Assembly: GCA_938036655.1 (NCBI GenBank)
Contig: CALHQS010000072.1
Coordinates: forward strand, 1-15,132
Length of the DNA stretch: 15,132 bases
Reading direction: 5' to 3'
Source: an uncultured Candidatus Altimarinota bacterium
GTDB lineage: Bacteria; Patescibacteriota; Gracilibacteria; BD1-5; UBA2023
Shown: in pieces, positions 8,361-14,644 of the stretch
Layout: every line of letters begins with the position of its first letter
How positions within the stretch are numbered: the stretch's first letter is position 1
The notes under the pieces: model-generated
The model's input: the letters and a program-made list of their open reading frames with translations, nothing else
The model's database searches: none
What the model was told of the DNA's origin: nothing
Translations under genes and position numbers: made by a program

Positions 8361-8757
8361 AACAACCAGATACTGGCATTGACTGTTTGAAGGCATCAAG
8401 ACCCTGAGTACAAGCCTGTGTCTGAAGATCTGCTGGAAGCTCAGCAAAACCTTTTTTAAGCTCATCTACTGCCTGAGTAAGTGCATCACCAGTGAAACCA
8501 CTTTTTTCCATTGCACAAGAGTAGTATTTTACATAATCATCACAACCAGCAGACAGAGATGCTGAAGTAGTAGTAGCAGTAGTTGCCTCAGTTGTTTCTG
8601 TAGATCCTGAAGATTCAACCTGTACACCTTCTGTAGTTGCTGAGATTGATTCTGTCTTAACTGTAGTCTGAGTATCAGTTTTTACAGTCTCGGCAGCCTT
8701 GTTTCCACAAGATGCAAGAAATGTGAGTGCTGCAAGAGCAATAAGAGCTTTTTTCAT
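8359..8757 (-). CDS. Small secreted lipoprotein with Thr/Ser-rich linker and four-Cys C-terminal domain
   Basis: 132 residues. Positively charged start MKK, hydrophobic core, then a lipobox LASC with C17 as the lipid-bearing cysteine, so it should be a membrane-anchored surface lipoprotein. Residues about 18-68 are a low-complexity Thr/Ser/Glu linker (KTDTQTTVKTESIS...). The last ~62 residues hold four cysteines (CDDYVKYYSC, QACTQ and the terminal SGC) that could make two disulfides. No family recognised. Codon use is less AT-rich than the intergenic DNA. No UGA. The leader is about 30 nt. It may mediate host or envelope contacts, as inferred only from its location. Confidence 0.75.
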   Translation of the reverse strand: MKKALIALAALTFLASCGNKAAETVKTDTQTTVKTESISATTEGVQVESSGSTETTEATTATTTSASLSAGCDDYVKYYSCAMEKSGFTGDALTQAVDELKKGFAELPADLQTQACTQGLDAFKQSMPVSGC

Positions 8758-8793
8758 AGAATTTAAATAAAATAGAATATAAAAAGCCTACGC

Positions 8794-8821
8794 ATTATAA
8801 ATATTTTTTTTGAAAAGACAA
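8794..8821 (-). promoter_or_regulatory. Lipoprotein promoter
   Basis: Minus-strand -35 TTGTCT (8821-8816), 16-bp spacer, -10 TATAAT (8799-8794). Predicted start is near 8787. Confidence 0.6.
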
Positions 8822-9000
8822 GATTTTTCACGATTTTTTCAGGAAAATCCAACATCCAAAAAATAGAAATACTTTTATAAAGGGAAAAATTGATTTCCAG
8901 AAAAATATATTGACTTTTTTATAGAAATATTAAAAAACAATTATAAAAAATATTTTTTCTTAAAAATCAATTTAAAATTTAAAGTTTATTGAAAAAATAA
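8822..9000. other. AT-rich intergenic region between divergent genes
   Basis: A very AT-rich spacer of roughly 180 bp upstream of the thioredoxin promoter, with A/T tracts. It has no convincing ORF in either code and no tRNA. A TTGACT (from about 8910) lacks a well-spaced -10. Confidence 0.4.
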
Positions 9001-9028
9001 TTGCTTTTTGGAAAAAAAATGATAAAAT
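9001..9028 (+). promoter_or_regulatory. Thioredoxin promoter
   Basis: -35 TTGCTT (9001-9006), 16-bp spacer, -10 TAAAAT (9023-9028). Predicted start is near 9035, giving a 25-nt leader without a recognisable Shine-Dalgarno. Confidence 0.5.
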
Positions 9029-9059
9029 AGTGGCACTATTTATTATTTAGCAAAAGATT

Positions 9060-9374
9060 ATGGCACTACAAATTTCAACTGACGCAACCTTTTCAGGACT
9101 TACTTCAAAAGGGCTTGTGCTCGTGGATTTCTGGGCGGAATGGTGTGGACCTTGTCAGATGATGCTTCCTCGTCTCGAAGAGCTCGCTTCTCGTGTAGAT
9201 GGAAAAGCAATCGTTGCAAAACACAATGTAGACAACGATTCTGAAACTCCTGCTTCTATGCGAATCATGTCAATTCCAACAATGATTCTCTTCAAAGACG
9301 GTCAACCAGTAGAAAAATGGGTTGGAGTTCAGGAAGTTTCTGTTCTTGAAGAAGCTATTACAAAACACGCATAA
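9060..9374 (+). CDS. trxA: Thioredoxin
   Basis: 104 residues, the normal thioredoxin size. Active site W28-C29-G30-P31-C32 within VDFWAEWCGPCQMM, and the cis-proline in SIPTMILF (P73), both expected for the fold. The C-terminal GQPVEKWVGVQE is also typical. It reduces protein disulfides in the cytoplasm using electrons from thioredoxin reductase, which is not in the window. No signal peptide. It is a single gene with its own promoter and an 11-bp hairpin terminator. No in-frame UGA; glycine uses GGA, GGG and GGC. Confidence 0.96.
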   Translation: MALQISTDATFSGLTSKGLVLVDFWAEWCGPCQMMLPRLEELASRVDGKAIVAKHNVDNDSETPASMRIMSIPTMILFKDGQPVEKWVGVQEVSVLEEAITKHA

Positions 9375-9400
9375 AAAATTCCTAAATTAGGAATTTTTTT
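9374..9400 (+). terminator. Thioredoxin terminator
   Basis: An 11-bp perfect stem (9374-9384 with 9388-9398), 3-nt loop, ending in a run of seven T. The stem overlaps the stop codon. Confidence 0.85.
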
Positions 9401-9416
9401 GTTACTTTTTCATATA

Positions 9417-9540
9417 TTGCAAATATTTGCAATAATATTGGTATTATATAAAGGAAAAATATTATTATTTTTAATAATACAAAAATTTGCAATAATAAAT
9501 TTTTGAGAAAGAAACAGAGAATAATTGCAAAATTTTGCAA
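9417..9540. promoter_or_regulatory. Cluster of five TTGCAA palindromes, two pairs spaced one helical turn
   Basis: TTGCAA occurs at 9417, 9427, 9487, 9525 and 9535. Two pairs are exactly 10 bp apart start to start, so they face the same side of the helix. Several share the wider form ATTTGCAATAATA. Between them is an AT-rich inverted repeat (ATTATTATTTTTAATAAT, 9461-9478). This could be an operator or structural protein binding region; the protein is unknown. Confidence 0.4.
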
Positions 9541-9557
9541 AAAATAAATATTTTGAC

Positions 9558-9620
9558 AAAAATAAAAGGCTCTTTCGAGCCTCTTATCCCTTATGAAAAA
9601 ATTTACCTTATCGCTAAGGC
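9558..9620 (-). ncRNA. Candidate small RNA with two GNRA-capped hairpins
   Basis: The predicted minus-strand transcript starts near 9620. Its 5' end folds at once into CCTTA-GCGA-TAAGG (9619-9606). After a U-rich single-stranded stretch it ends in GGCTC-GAAA-GAGCC (flanked by a further A-T pair, 9582-9567) and a T-rich tail TTTTATTTTT, a good intrinsic terminator. Both loops are GNRA tetraloops. The 5' CCTTA can also pair with a second TAAGG around 9589-9593, so a two-state fold is possible. No ORF longer than about 10 codons lies in it. No known family is recognised (not 6S, SRP, RNase P or tmRNA). Confidence 0.5.
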
Positions 9621-9626
9621 AAATAC

Positions 9627-9653
9627 ATTATACATAAAAATATAAAAAGTCAA
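9627..9653 (-). promoter_or_regulatory. Promoter of the candidate small RNA
   Basis: Minus-strand -35 TTGACT (9653-9648), 15-bp spacer, -10 TATAAT (9632-9627). It lies just after the stop of the hidden 67-aa gene, so the RNA can be made independently of it. Confidence 0.6.
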
Positions 9654-9660
9654 GTATTTT

Positions 9661-9864
9661 TTAATTTTTCTTTTGAGAATTGTCGGAAAGAATATGTTCT
9701 GTTGCCTGATGTGTCTCCTGCAACGCTCGCATTAAGCCTTTACTCAGCTTCTGAAGTCAGGCCCACGACGCCAAATATTCGCGAAATGCATCGAAAAAAG
9801 ATGCCTCCTTTCCTTCAATTTTGGAAGCTAGATTTTCGTGATGCGAAAGGTTTTGTTCATTCAT
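9661..9864 (-). CDS. Hidden 67-aa protein of unknown function (one UGA as Gly)
   Basis: Visible only with UGA as Gly: ATG at 9864-9862, TAA at 9663-9661, 67 residues. The one UGA is residue 36, in YLASWAGLQKL. The product begins MNEQNLSHHENLASKIEG, is helical and charged with an amphipathic middle, and ends SDNSQKKN. It has no Cys and no membrane segment. No family recognised. Support: a TTGACT-17-TATCAT promoter with a predicted leader of about 5 nt, codon use like the other genes, and no competing plus-strand gene. It is transcribed divergently from the Tim44-like gene. With the standard code it would stop at residue 35. Confidence 0.7.
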
Positions 9865-9875
9865 ATTCTTTCTTG

Positions 9876-9904
9876 ATGATAACACACAAATCATAAAAAG
9901 TCAA
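9876..9904 (-). promoter_or_regulatory. Promoter of the hidden 67-aa gene
   Basis: Minus-strand -35 TTGACT (9904-9899), 17-bp spacer, -10 TATCAT (9881-9876). Start is near 9869, about 5 nt before the ATG. Confidence 0.6.
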
Positions 9905-9927
9905 ATTTTTGAAAATTTTTAGATTTT

Positions 9928-9961
9928 TTGACTTTTATGGAAATTTTTTTATGATATCTTT
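9928..9961 (+). promoter_or_regulatory. Promoter giving a leaderless Tim44-like mRNA
   Basis: -35 TTGACT (9928-9933), 16-bp spacer, -10 TATGAT (9950-9955), and exactly 6 nt to the ATG at 9962. Confidence 0.7.
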
Positions 9962-10882
9962 ATGAAAAAATTATTAACAAAATTTACTATTTTTACGATA
10001 CTGGGAATATTTTTCTCGGCACATTTTAGTGAAATTCCGCATGCGGAAGCGCGTGCTGGGCACCATAGTTCTTCCAAAGATGATGGCACAGGAAGTATTG
10101 TGCTCACGGCCATCGCAATACTCTACTACGCGATTTATGAAATTCGTCGACAAAAAATGCTCAAAAAAGCAAAAAAAGACTTGGCGGACGCACTCAAAGA
10201 TGATTCGAGTTGGAATTTAGATTGACTCAAAGAAGTGACAAAGGATATTTTTCTTAAATATCAGGATGCGTGGATGGAGAAAAATCTTGAGTCGATGCGG
10301 CCATATATGACGGATTTTTATTATCAAAAAGCTCAGAAAATCCTTGTCGGTGAAGCAGGCCTCAAAAATATTATGAAAAATATTCACATCCACAAAATGG
10401 AACTGATGTCAGTACGAAATTATCCTGGCAAAGATGGTGACATGTTCGCGATGGAAATTGAGGGCTCAATGATTGATTATACGATTCGCGAAAGCGACGG
10501 AACTTTCGTGAGTTCGCCCACCTATCGTAACAAAAATGAGGATTTCAAAAGTTATGAAAATCGCGCGAAAACTGAGGCCTCATCTTTCATAGAATATTAT
10601 ATTTTTATCCGAATAGACAATACTTGGAAACTCAATAACATTAAATCAGAATTTTCCATTATTCGTGATGTAATTGGACTTTCCGAATCAAAACTTAAAC
10701 AAATTCTGGAGCAAGAAAAAAATTCAACGAGCGTAAATGATGACGTTTTTTATAACACTTCGATTGATAAAAATATTAAAAATCAGACCGCGAGAAATGC
10801 TGATGAAAATCAAGAAAAATCGTCCCAAAAACGAAAAAACGAACCCATCAATGAGCAAGAAAATCCATTTTTTCCAAAATAA
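9962..10882 (+). CDS. Tim44-like domain membrane protein (one UGA as Gly)
   Basis: 306 residues once UGA 10223-10225 (residue 88, in WNLDGLKE) is read as Gly; the two halves are in the same frame. Residues about 5-22 are a hydrophobic signal or anchor followed by HAEARAGHH, then a second hydrophobic helix (about 45-58, IVLTAIAILYYAI) and a basic stretch. Residues about 85-230 match the Tim44-like fold (PF04280), with the characteristic FLKYQDAWMEKNLESMRPYM near the start. The same layout (signal, short Gly/Ser stretch, TM, Tim44 domain) is common in bacterial Tim44-domain proteins, whose role is poorly known and probably at the inner membrane. The tail (about 245-306) is Asn/Lys/Glu-rich and likely disordered. 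It converges with recA. Confidence 0.82.
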
Positions 10883-10905
10883 AAAATCCCCAATGGGGAT
10901 TTTTT
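10881..10905. terminator. Bidirectional terminator between the Tim44-like gene and recA
   Basis: An 11-bp perfect stem AAAAAATCCCC/GGGGATTTTTT (10881-10891 with 10895-10905) has a 3-nt loop. It overlaps both stop codons. Confidence 0.9.
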
Positions 10906-11947
10906 ATTCTTCATCATCAGATGCTTCAGAAGCTGTTTCAGCAAATGCTGGAGCATTTTTTCCGCTTTCACGCACTTTCTGTTCAAGTTCCTTCATAATT
11001 TCTGGGTTTTCTTTGAGGAAATTGCGAGAATTTTCGCGACCCTGACCCAGACGAGTATCACCATACGAGTAGAACGCGCCCGCTTTTTTGATCACACCAC
11101 GAGCCACGCCAAGATCCAAAATTTCACCTGCGAGAGAAATTCCTTCATTGAAGAGGATATCCACTTCTACTTCACGGAATGGAGGCGCTACTTTATTTTT
11201 CACAACCTTGATTTTCACCTTATTTCCCATCGCTTCTTTGTTGTCGCCAGTTCCCTGTTCGAGTTTTTCTTTGCGGCGAATATCAAGGCGCTGAGAAGCA
11301 TAAAATTTGAGCGCATTACCACCAGTCGTTGTTTCAGGAGAACCGAACATTACACCGATTTTCATACGAATTTGGTTGATGAAAATCACTGTACAATGCG
11401 ACTTGTTGATGGCACCCGTAATTTTTCGGAGAGCCTGAGACATAAGGCGCGCGTGAAGTCCCATGAAGCTGTCACCCATATTTCCTTCAATTTCCGCCTT
11501 CGGCGTCAAAGCAGCCACAGAATCGACAATAATCAAATCTACTGCCCCAGAATGCACAAGTGCATCCACAATTTCAAGCGCTTGTTCTCCATGATCTGGC
11601 TGGGAAACGATGAGTTCATCGATATTTACACCAATTTTTTGTGCATACGAAGGATCAAGCGCGTGTTCCGCATCTACAAAGGCCGCAACCCCACCAGCTT
11701 TTTGCACCTCTGCAATTGCGTGAAGTGTCAAAGTGGTTTTACCAGAAGATTCTGGACCGTAAATTTCGATGATTCGACCTTTCGCGTATCCGCCACCGAG
11801 CGCATCATCAAGCGCAATAGATCCAGACGAACTCGTCTCCACGCGCATATGCACGCGTTCCCCGAGTTTCATGATTGATCCTGCTCCGAACTGCTTTTCA
11901 ATCTGAGAAAGCGCCGTCGCGAGAGCTTGTTTTTTATTATCGTTCAT
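10904..11947 (-). CDS. recA: Recombinase RecA
   Basis: 347 residues, the usual RecA length. Seen: N-terminal helix and [15 protein letters not shown]; Walker [10 protein letters not shown] (64-72); [10 protein letters not shown]; Walker [11 protein letters not shown]; loop L1 and L2 regions ([19 protein letters not shown] and [22 protein letters not shown], the latter including the conserved NQIR); and an acidic C-terminal tail (EASDDEE). RecA forms filaments on single-stranded DNA for recombination and SOS induction; no clear LexA-type box is seen upstream. No in-frame UGA. It starts at the ATG beginning MNDNKKQAL with a leader of about 60 nt. Confidence 0.98.
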   Translation of the reverse strand: MNDNKKQALATALSQIEKQFGAGSIMKLGERVHMRVETSSSGSIALDDALGGGYAKGRIIEIYGPESSGKTTLTLHAIAEVQKAGGVAAFVDAEHALDPSYAQKIGVNIDELIVSQPDHGEQALEIVDALVHSGAVDLIIVDSVAALTPKAEIEGNMGDSFMGLHARLMSQALRKITGAINKSHCTVIFINQIRMKIGVMFGSPETTTGGNALKFYASQRLDIRRKEKLEQGTGDNKEAMGNKVKIKVVKNKVAPPFREVEVDILFNEGISLAGEILDLGVARGVIKKAGAFYSYGDTRLGQGRENSRNFLKENPEIMKELEQKVRESGKNAPAFAETASEASDDEE

Positions 11948-12014
11948 AATTTTGAAAATTAAAATACTTTTTGTAGCCTTTGGAAAATCTCAAACCTTCC
12001 CAAAAAGCCACTTG

Positions 12015-12042
12015 ATTATACAAAATTTTTCACTTTTTGCAA
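12015..12042 (-). promoter_or_regulatory. recA promoter
   Basis: Minus-strand -35 TTGCAA (12042-12037), 16-bp spacer, -10 TATAAT (12020-12015). Predicted start is near 12008. The leader of about 60 nt is the longest predicted here. Confidence 0.65.
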
Positions 12043-12160
12043 AAATAAAAAAGAATGATTTTGGGATTTTTTGGAAAAAATTTTTGAGGAAAAATTGGGG
12101 AGAATATTTTGAAAAATCTTGGAAAAAGAGAAAAATCCATACAATAAAAATGTTTATCTG

Positions 12161-13224
12161 ATGTTAAAAATCATGCAAAGAAAAATATATCTTGATAATC
12201 TGCGTTGGTTTGTAGTTATTTTGGTACTTATTTATCATGTTATTTATATTTTTAATAGTGTTTGAGTTCTTTGATGATTTCCAGATACAAAAAATATTTA
12301 TTTTTTAGATGGTTTTTTGTATGGAGTTTATCCATGGTTTATAGTACTTTTGTTTGTAGTAGTTGGCATGAGTGCTAGATATTCTCTAGAAAAAAGAAGC
12401 AATAAAGAATTCTTAAAAGAGCGCATTACAAAACTTCTTGTTCCTTCAACTTTGTGATTATTAGTGCTACACTGGATTGCTTGATATATAAATCTGAAAA
12501 TATAATGATGACTTGAACAAATGCCAGTTTTTCTAGTTTATCCTGTTTCAGTTTTAGCTTGAACGGGGCCACTTTGGTTTATTCAAATGCTTTTTTTCGA
12601 TAAGAATTGTTTTACTAAAAAATATGATAAATCTGATTTTTTATGGAGAATCTGATGAAAATCAAATATTTTTATAATATTTTTATTGTTTTTTGTAATT
12701 TGGTGATGAGCTCAAATCCCCAATATGCCTGTTGTTACAATGTATAGATTTGGGATTTATTTTGTAGCATTTGCCATCTGATATTATATATTTTCTCATG
12801 AAAAGTAGAAAAATTTTAGAAAAAATATCTATTCCTATGATGATCCTTGCAACAACTTTATGATTTTTTATGTATACTTTTATGTCTGAAAAAACTATAC
12901 TGATGCTGAAATATTGCAAAATTTTGTGACAAATTTGTATTGTTGGATAGCTTGTATTGCTATGATTTGATTTTTTTAAAAAATATTTCAATAAAGAAAA
13001 TTCTTTTACAAAATACATGTCAAAAACACGTTTTGGAGTTTATGTATTGCATTATTTTTTTGGTTATTGCTTGATATATTTTGACTCATTATTTCAATGT
13101 ATCTGCTTTTTAGAATTATAGTATTACCTTTATTTTGATGTTTACTCTTTCCTTTGGACTTTTTGAAATTATTTCAAAAATACCTGTGCTGAGATATTTA
13201 GTTCTTTGAATAAAGAAAAAATAA
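12161..13224 (+). pseudogene. Decayed acyltransferase family (acyltransferase 3) membrane protein, rich in UGA-Gly codons
   Basis: From ATG 12161 the product reads as an integral membrane acyltransferase: YLDNLRWFVVILVLIYHV (catalytic-His region), FNSVGVLGGFPD, YPWFIVLLFVVVGMSARYSL, ERITKLLVPSTLGLL, then LAGTGPLWFIQMLFF and later FGVYVLHYFF and IPVLRYLVLG. Thirteen UGA lie in frame between 12161 and 12805, many at positions where relatives have Gly. The gene is broken: an in-frame TAA at 12503-12505, a frameshift near 12800 (the old frame then meets TAG 12806), a TAG at 12948-12950 in the new frame, and one or more further shifts between about 13070 and 13150. The tail ends at TAA 13222-13224. 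Members acylate sugars or envelope glycans. Sequencing error in homopolymers could explain some of the shifts but not the substitutions to TAA and TAG. Confidence 0.8.
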
Positions 13225-13243
13225 GTACATAAGTACTTATTTT
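13218..13243. terminator. Bidirectional terminator between pseudogene and hidden membrane gene
   Basis: An 11-bp perfect stem AAAATAAGTAC/GTACTTATTTT (13218-13228 with 13233-13243) has loop ATAA. The minus strand continues in a T-run. It overlaps the pseudogene stop. Confidence 0.8.
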
Positions 13244-13291
13244 ATGTATTGGGTATTTCAAAGGATTAATTAGTCTCCGTAAAAAGAGAGA

Positions 13292-13612
13292 TTAATGAAG
13301 AAGAAGGAGGAGAAGCAGTATTCATATAGCAAGAATAGTTAATACTAATCAAACCCTAAACCAAAACTTATTTTCTTTATAGTAACGAATCGTGAAAAAT
13401 ATACCAGCTATAATGAGAAGGATATCACATATAAATAACTTAGTAATCATGATCGACAACTCAGCAAGATTAGGAACAAATTCTTTACAAAAATATAGAT
13501 AGCACAATGTTCATCAATCAATTATTAGTACGGAGAATACAATTCAGGCAAACAATTTTATACACTCATCAAGCAAGGCATTCATCATTCCTGATAATCT
13601 ATTTTTAGTCAT
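13292..13612 (-). CDS. Hidden 106-aa three-helix membrane protein (five UGA as Gly)
   Basis: Seen only with code 25: ATG 13612-13610, TAA 13294-13292, 106 residues with UGA at five sites (AGI, IDGGT, RVGLV, AIGIL). Three hydrophobic spans: about 20-41 (LFAGIVFSVLIIDGG and on), about 57-76 (TKLFICDILLIIAGIFFT) and about 85-105 (VGLVLTILAIGILL, then poly-Leu). Charged KEFVPNLAEL and RYYKENKFWFR form the connecting loops. No family recognised; it could be a small envelope protein, an accessory subunit or an immunity-type protein, with no direct evidence for any. Its composition and UGA density match the neighbouring acyltransferase pseudogene, suggesting a shared origin for 12.1-13.7 kb. It converges with that pseudogene. 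Confidence 0.72.
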
Positions 13613-13644
13613 AAAAATTTAAGAATTATATAATAAACACATTA

Positions 13645-13673
13645 ATACTATTTTTTTTTTTTTGAAAAGTCAA
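13645..13673 (-). promoter_or_regulatory. Promoter with a 13-nt homopolymer in its spacer
   Basis: Minus-strand -35 TTGACT (13673-13668), 17-bp spacer, -10 TAGTAT (13650-13645). Thirteen of the 17 spacer bases are one A run (T run 13651-13663 on the plus strand), so slippage would change the spacing. A second possible -10, TATAAT, lies closer to the ATG. Confidence 0.5.
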
Positions 13674-13682
13674 GAGTTATTA

Positions 13683-13760
13683 TTATTTTAGGTTCCCTAC
13701 TTTAAAAGAACATACAGAATGTATAGCAAATCAATTATTTGATTTTTTGTACAACTGCAT
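13683..13760 (-). CDS. Possible 25-aa small ORF with a Shine-Dalgarno-like motif
   Basis: ATG 13760-13758 to TAA 13685-13683, 25 residues (MQLYKKSNNGFAIHSV...), with one UGA as Gly at residue 10. A GGAGG (13772-13768) sits 7 nt upstream, unusual in this window where start codons lack such motifs. No promoter of its own is clear, and no family is recognised. It may be chance. Confidence 0.2.
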
Positions 13761-13828
13761 GAAATTTCCTCCGAAATAATACATGCAACAGAGAATAGGA
13801 CGGACCTTTTTAGAAAATGAAAAAAATC

Positions 13829-13855
13829 TTGACTTTTGATACTTTTGTATATAAT
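13829..13855 (+). promoter_or_regulatory. tRNA promoter
   Basis: -35 TTGACT (13829-13834), 15-bp spacer, -10 TATAAT (13850-13855). Predicted start is near 13862, about 8 nt before the first tRNA. Confidence 0.65.
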
Positions 13856-13869
13856 GAACAAGATTTTGT

Positions 13870-13944
13870 TGGGGTATCGCCAAGTGGTAAGGCATCGGAC
13901 TCTGAATCCGACATGCGTAGGTTCGAATCCTACTACCCCAGCCA
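13870..13944 (+). tRNA. tRNA-Gln(CUG)
   Basis: Complete cloverleaf with encoded CCA: acceptor TGGGGTA/TACCCCA, discriminator G, D arm GCC...GGC, anticodon stem TCGGA/TCCGA with loop CTCTGAA (anticodon CTG at 13902-13904), and T arm GTAGG-TTCGAAT-CCTAC. The U1-A72 pair is typical of tRNA-Gln. A minus-strand reading frame across it is an artefact. Confidence 0.95.
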
Positions 13945-13947
13945 TCT

Positions 13948-14024
13948 GGATCTGTAGCTCAGTCGGTTAGAGCAGAGGCCTCTTAAGCCTAAGGTCCTGG
14001 GTTCGAGTCCCAGCAGGTCCACCA
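13948..14024 (+). tRNA. tRNA-Lys(CUU)
   Basis: Begins 3 nt after tRNA-Gln, so both come from one transcript. Acceptor GGATCTG/CAGGTCC (one G-U pair), discriminator A, encoded CCA, D arm GCTC/GAGC, T arm CTGGG-TTCGAGT-CCCAG. The anticodon loop CTCTTAA gives anticodon CTT (13982-13984), reading AAG. The outermost anticodon-stem pair is G-A. Confidence 0.94.
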
Positions 14025-14124
14025 ATTCACAAGTTATTCAAATGCTAAGGTTCTATCATATAAATCTTGGCTTTTTTATTGTTTTCAAAAATACCAATGA
14101 AAGAAAGCAAAAACGACATTTTCA

Positions 14125-14152
14125 TTGAAATTTTCCAAAAAATCAATATACT
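14125..14152 (+). promoter_or_regulatory. rplI-ruvX promoter
   Basis: -35 TTGAAA (14125-14130), 16-bp spacer, -10 TATACT (14147-14152). Predicted start is near 14159, with a leader of about 15 nt. Confidence 0.5.
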
Positions 14153-14173
14153 TTGAGCACTTTAAAAAATATT

Positions 14174-14644
14174 ATGGCTGTTAAAAAAATTTCTATTGAA
14201 CTCTTGCAAGATGTGGCTCATATGGGGCGAAAAGGTGATATTATCGAGGTTTCTTCGGCACAGGCACGCAATTCTTTGATTCCCAAAAAAATTGCCATCG
14301 AAGTCACTCCAGAGCGCCTGAAAAAACTTGAACAAGACAAAAAACGTGCTCAGGATCAGGCTCGAGAACGCCTTGAAAAAGCTTTTGAGATTCAAAAAAT
14401 ACTCGAAGGACAAGAATTTCATTTTGCGCTTAAGGGGAAAAATGGGAAAATTTTTGGTGGGCTTGGCGAACACGAGATTATTTCCGCAATTGACAAAAAA
14501 TTTCACATTCATTTTGAAAAACGCGACATCAAATTGCCGAACAAAACGCATATCAAAACCACTGGGCGCCACCTCGTGTACATCCACATCACGCACGACA
14601 CGATCGCAAAAATCTTTATCGAAATCACGATTGATGAAAAATAA
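14174..14644 (+). CDS. rplI: 50S ribosomal protein bL9
   Basis: 156 residues from ATG 14174; the frame runs further up but crosses the promoter, and the bL9 N-terminus aligns here. The N-terminal domain shows KISIELLQDVAHMGRKGDIIEV and ARNSLIPKKIAIEV, the bL9 signature with the conserved GxxGD and ARNxLIP elements. A long charged helix follows (about 45-80), then a C-terminal domain containing KIFGGLGEHEI and KLPNKTHIKTTGRHLVYIHI. It binds 23S rRNA at the base of the L1 stalk. Some CPR lineages lack bL9, so its presence is informative. It overlaps ruvX by 11 nt. No in-frame UGA. Confidence 0.93.
   Translation: MAVKKISIELLQDVAHMGRKGDIIEVSSAQARNSLIPKKIAIEVTPERLKKLEQDKKRAQDQARERLEKAFEIQKILEGQEFHFALKGKNGKIFGGLGEHEIISAIDKKFHIHFEKRDIKLPNKTHIKTTGRHLVYIHITHDTIAKIFIEITIDEK

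Noticed and set aside
9417..9540. CRISPR array
   Set aside because: The repeated unit is only about 6-10 bp with irregular spacing, and no cas genes are present anywhere in the window.
11952..12161. Plus-strand 69-residue frame upstream of the acyltransferase
   Set aside because: It lies over the recA promoter and leader, has low-complexity Lys/Phe content from AT-rich DNA and lacks a promoter.
12683..13018. Minus-strand 111-residue frame within the acyltransferase region
   Set aside because: The plus strand encodes recognisable acyltransferase motifs there; the reverse frame has no promoter or family likeness.
13697..13945. Minus-strand 82-residue reading frame starting [10 protein letters not shown]
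   Set aside because: It is the complement of tRNA-Gln plus its promoter, a well-known false gene pattern; the cloverleaf explains the sequence.
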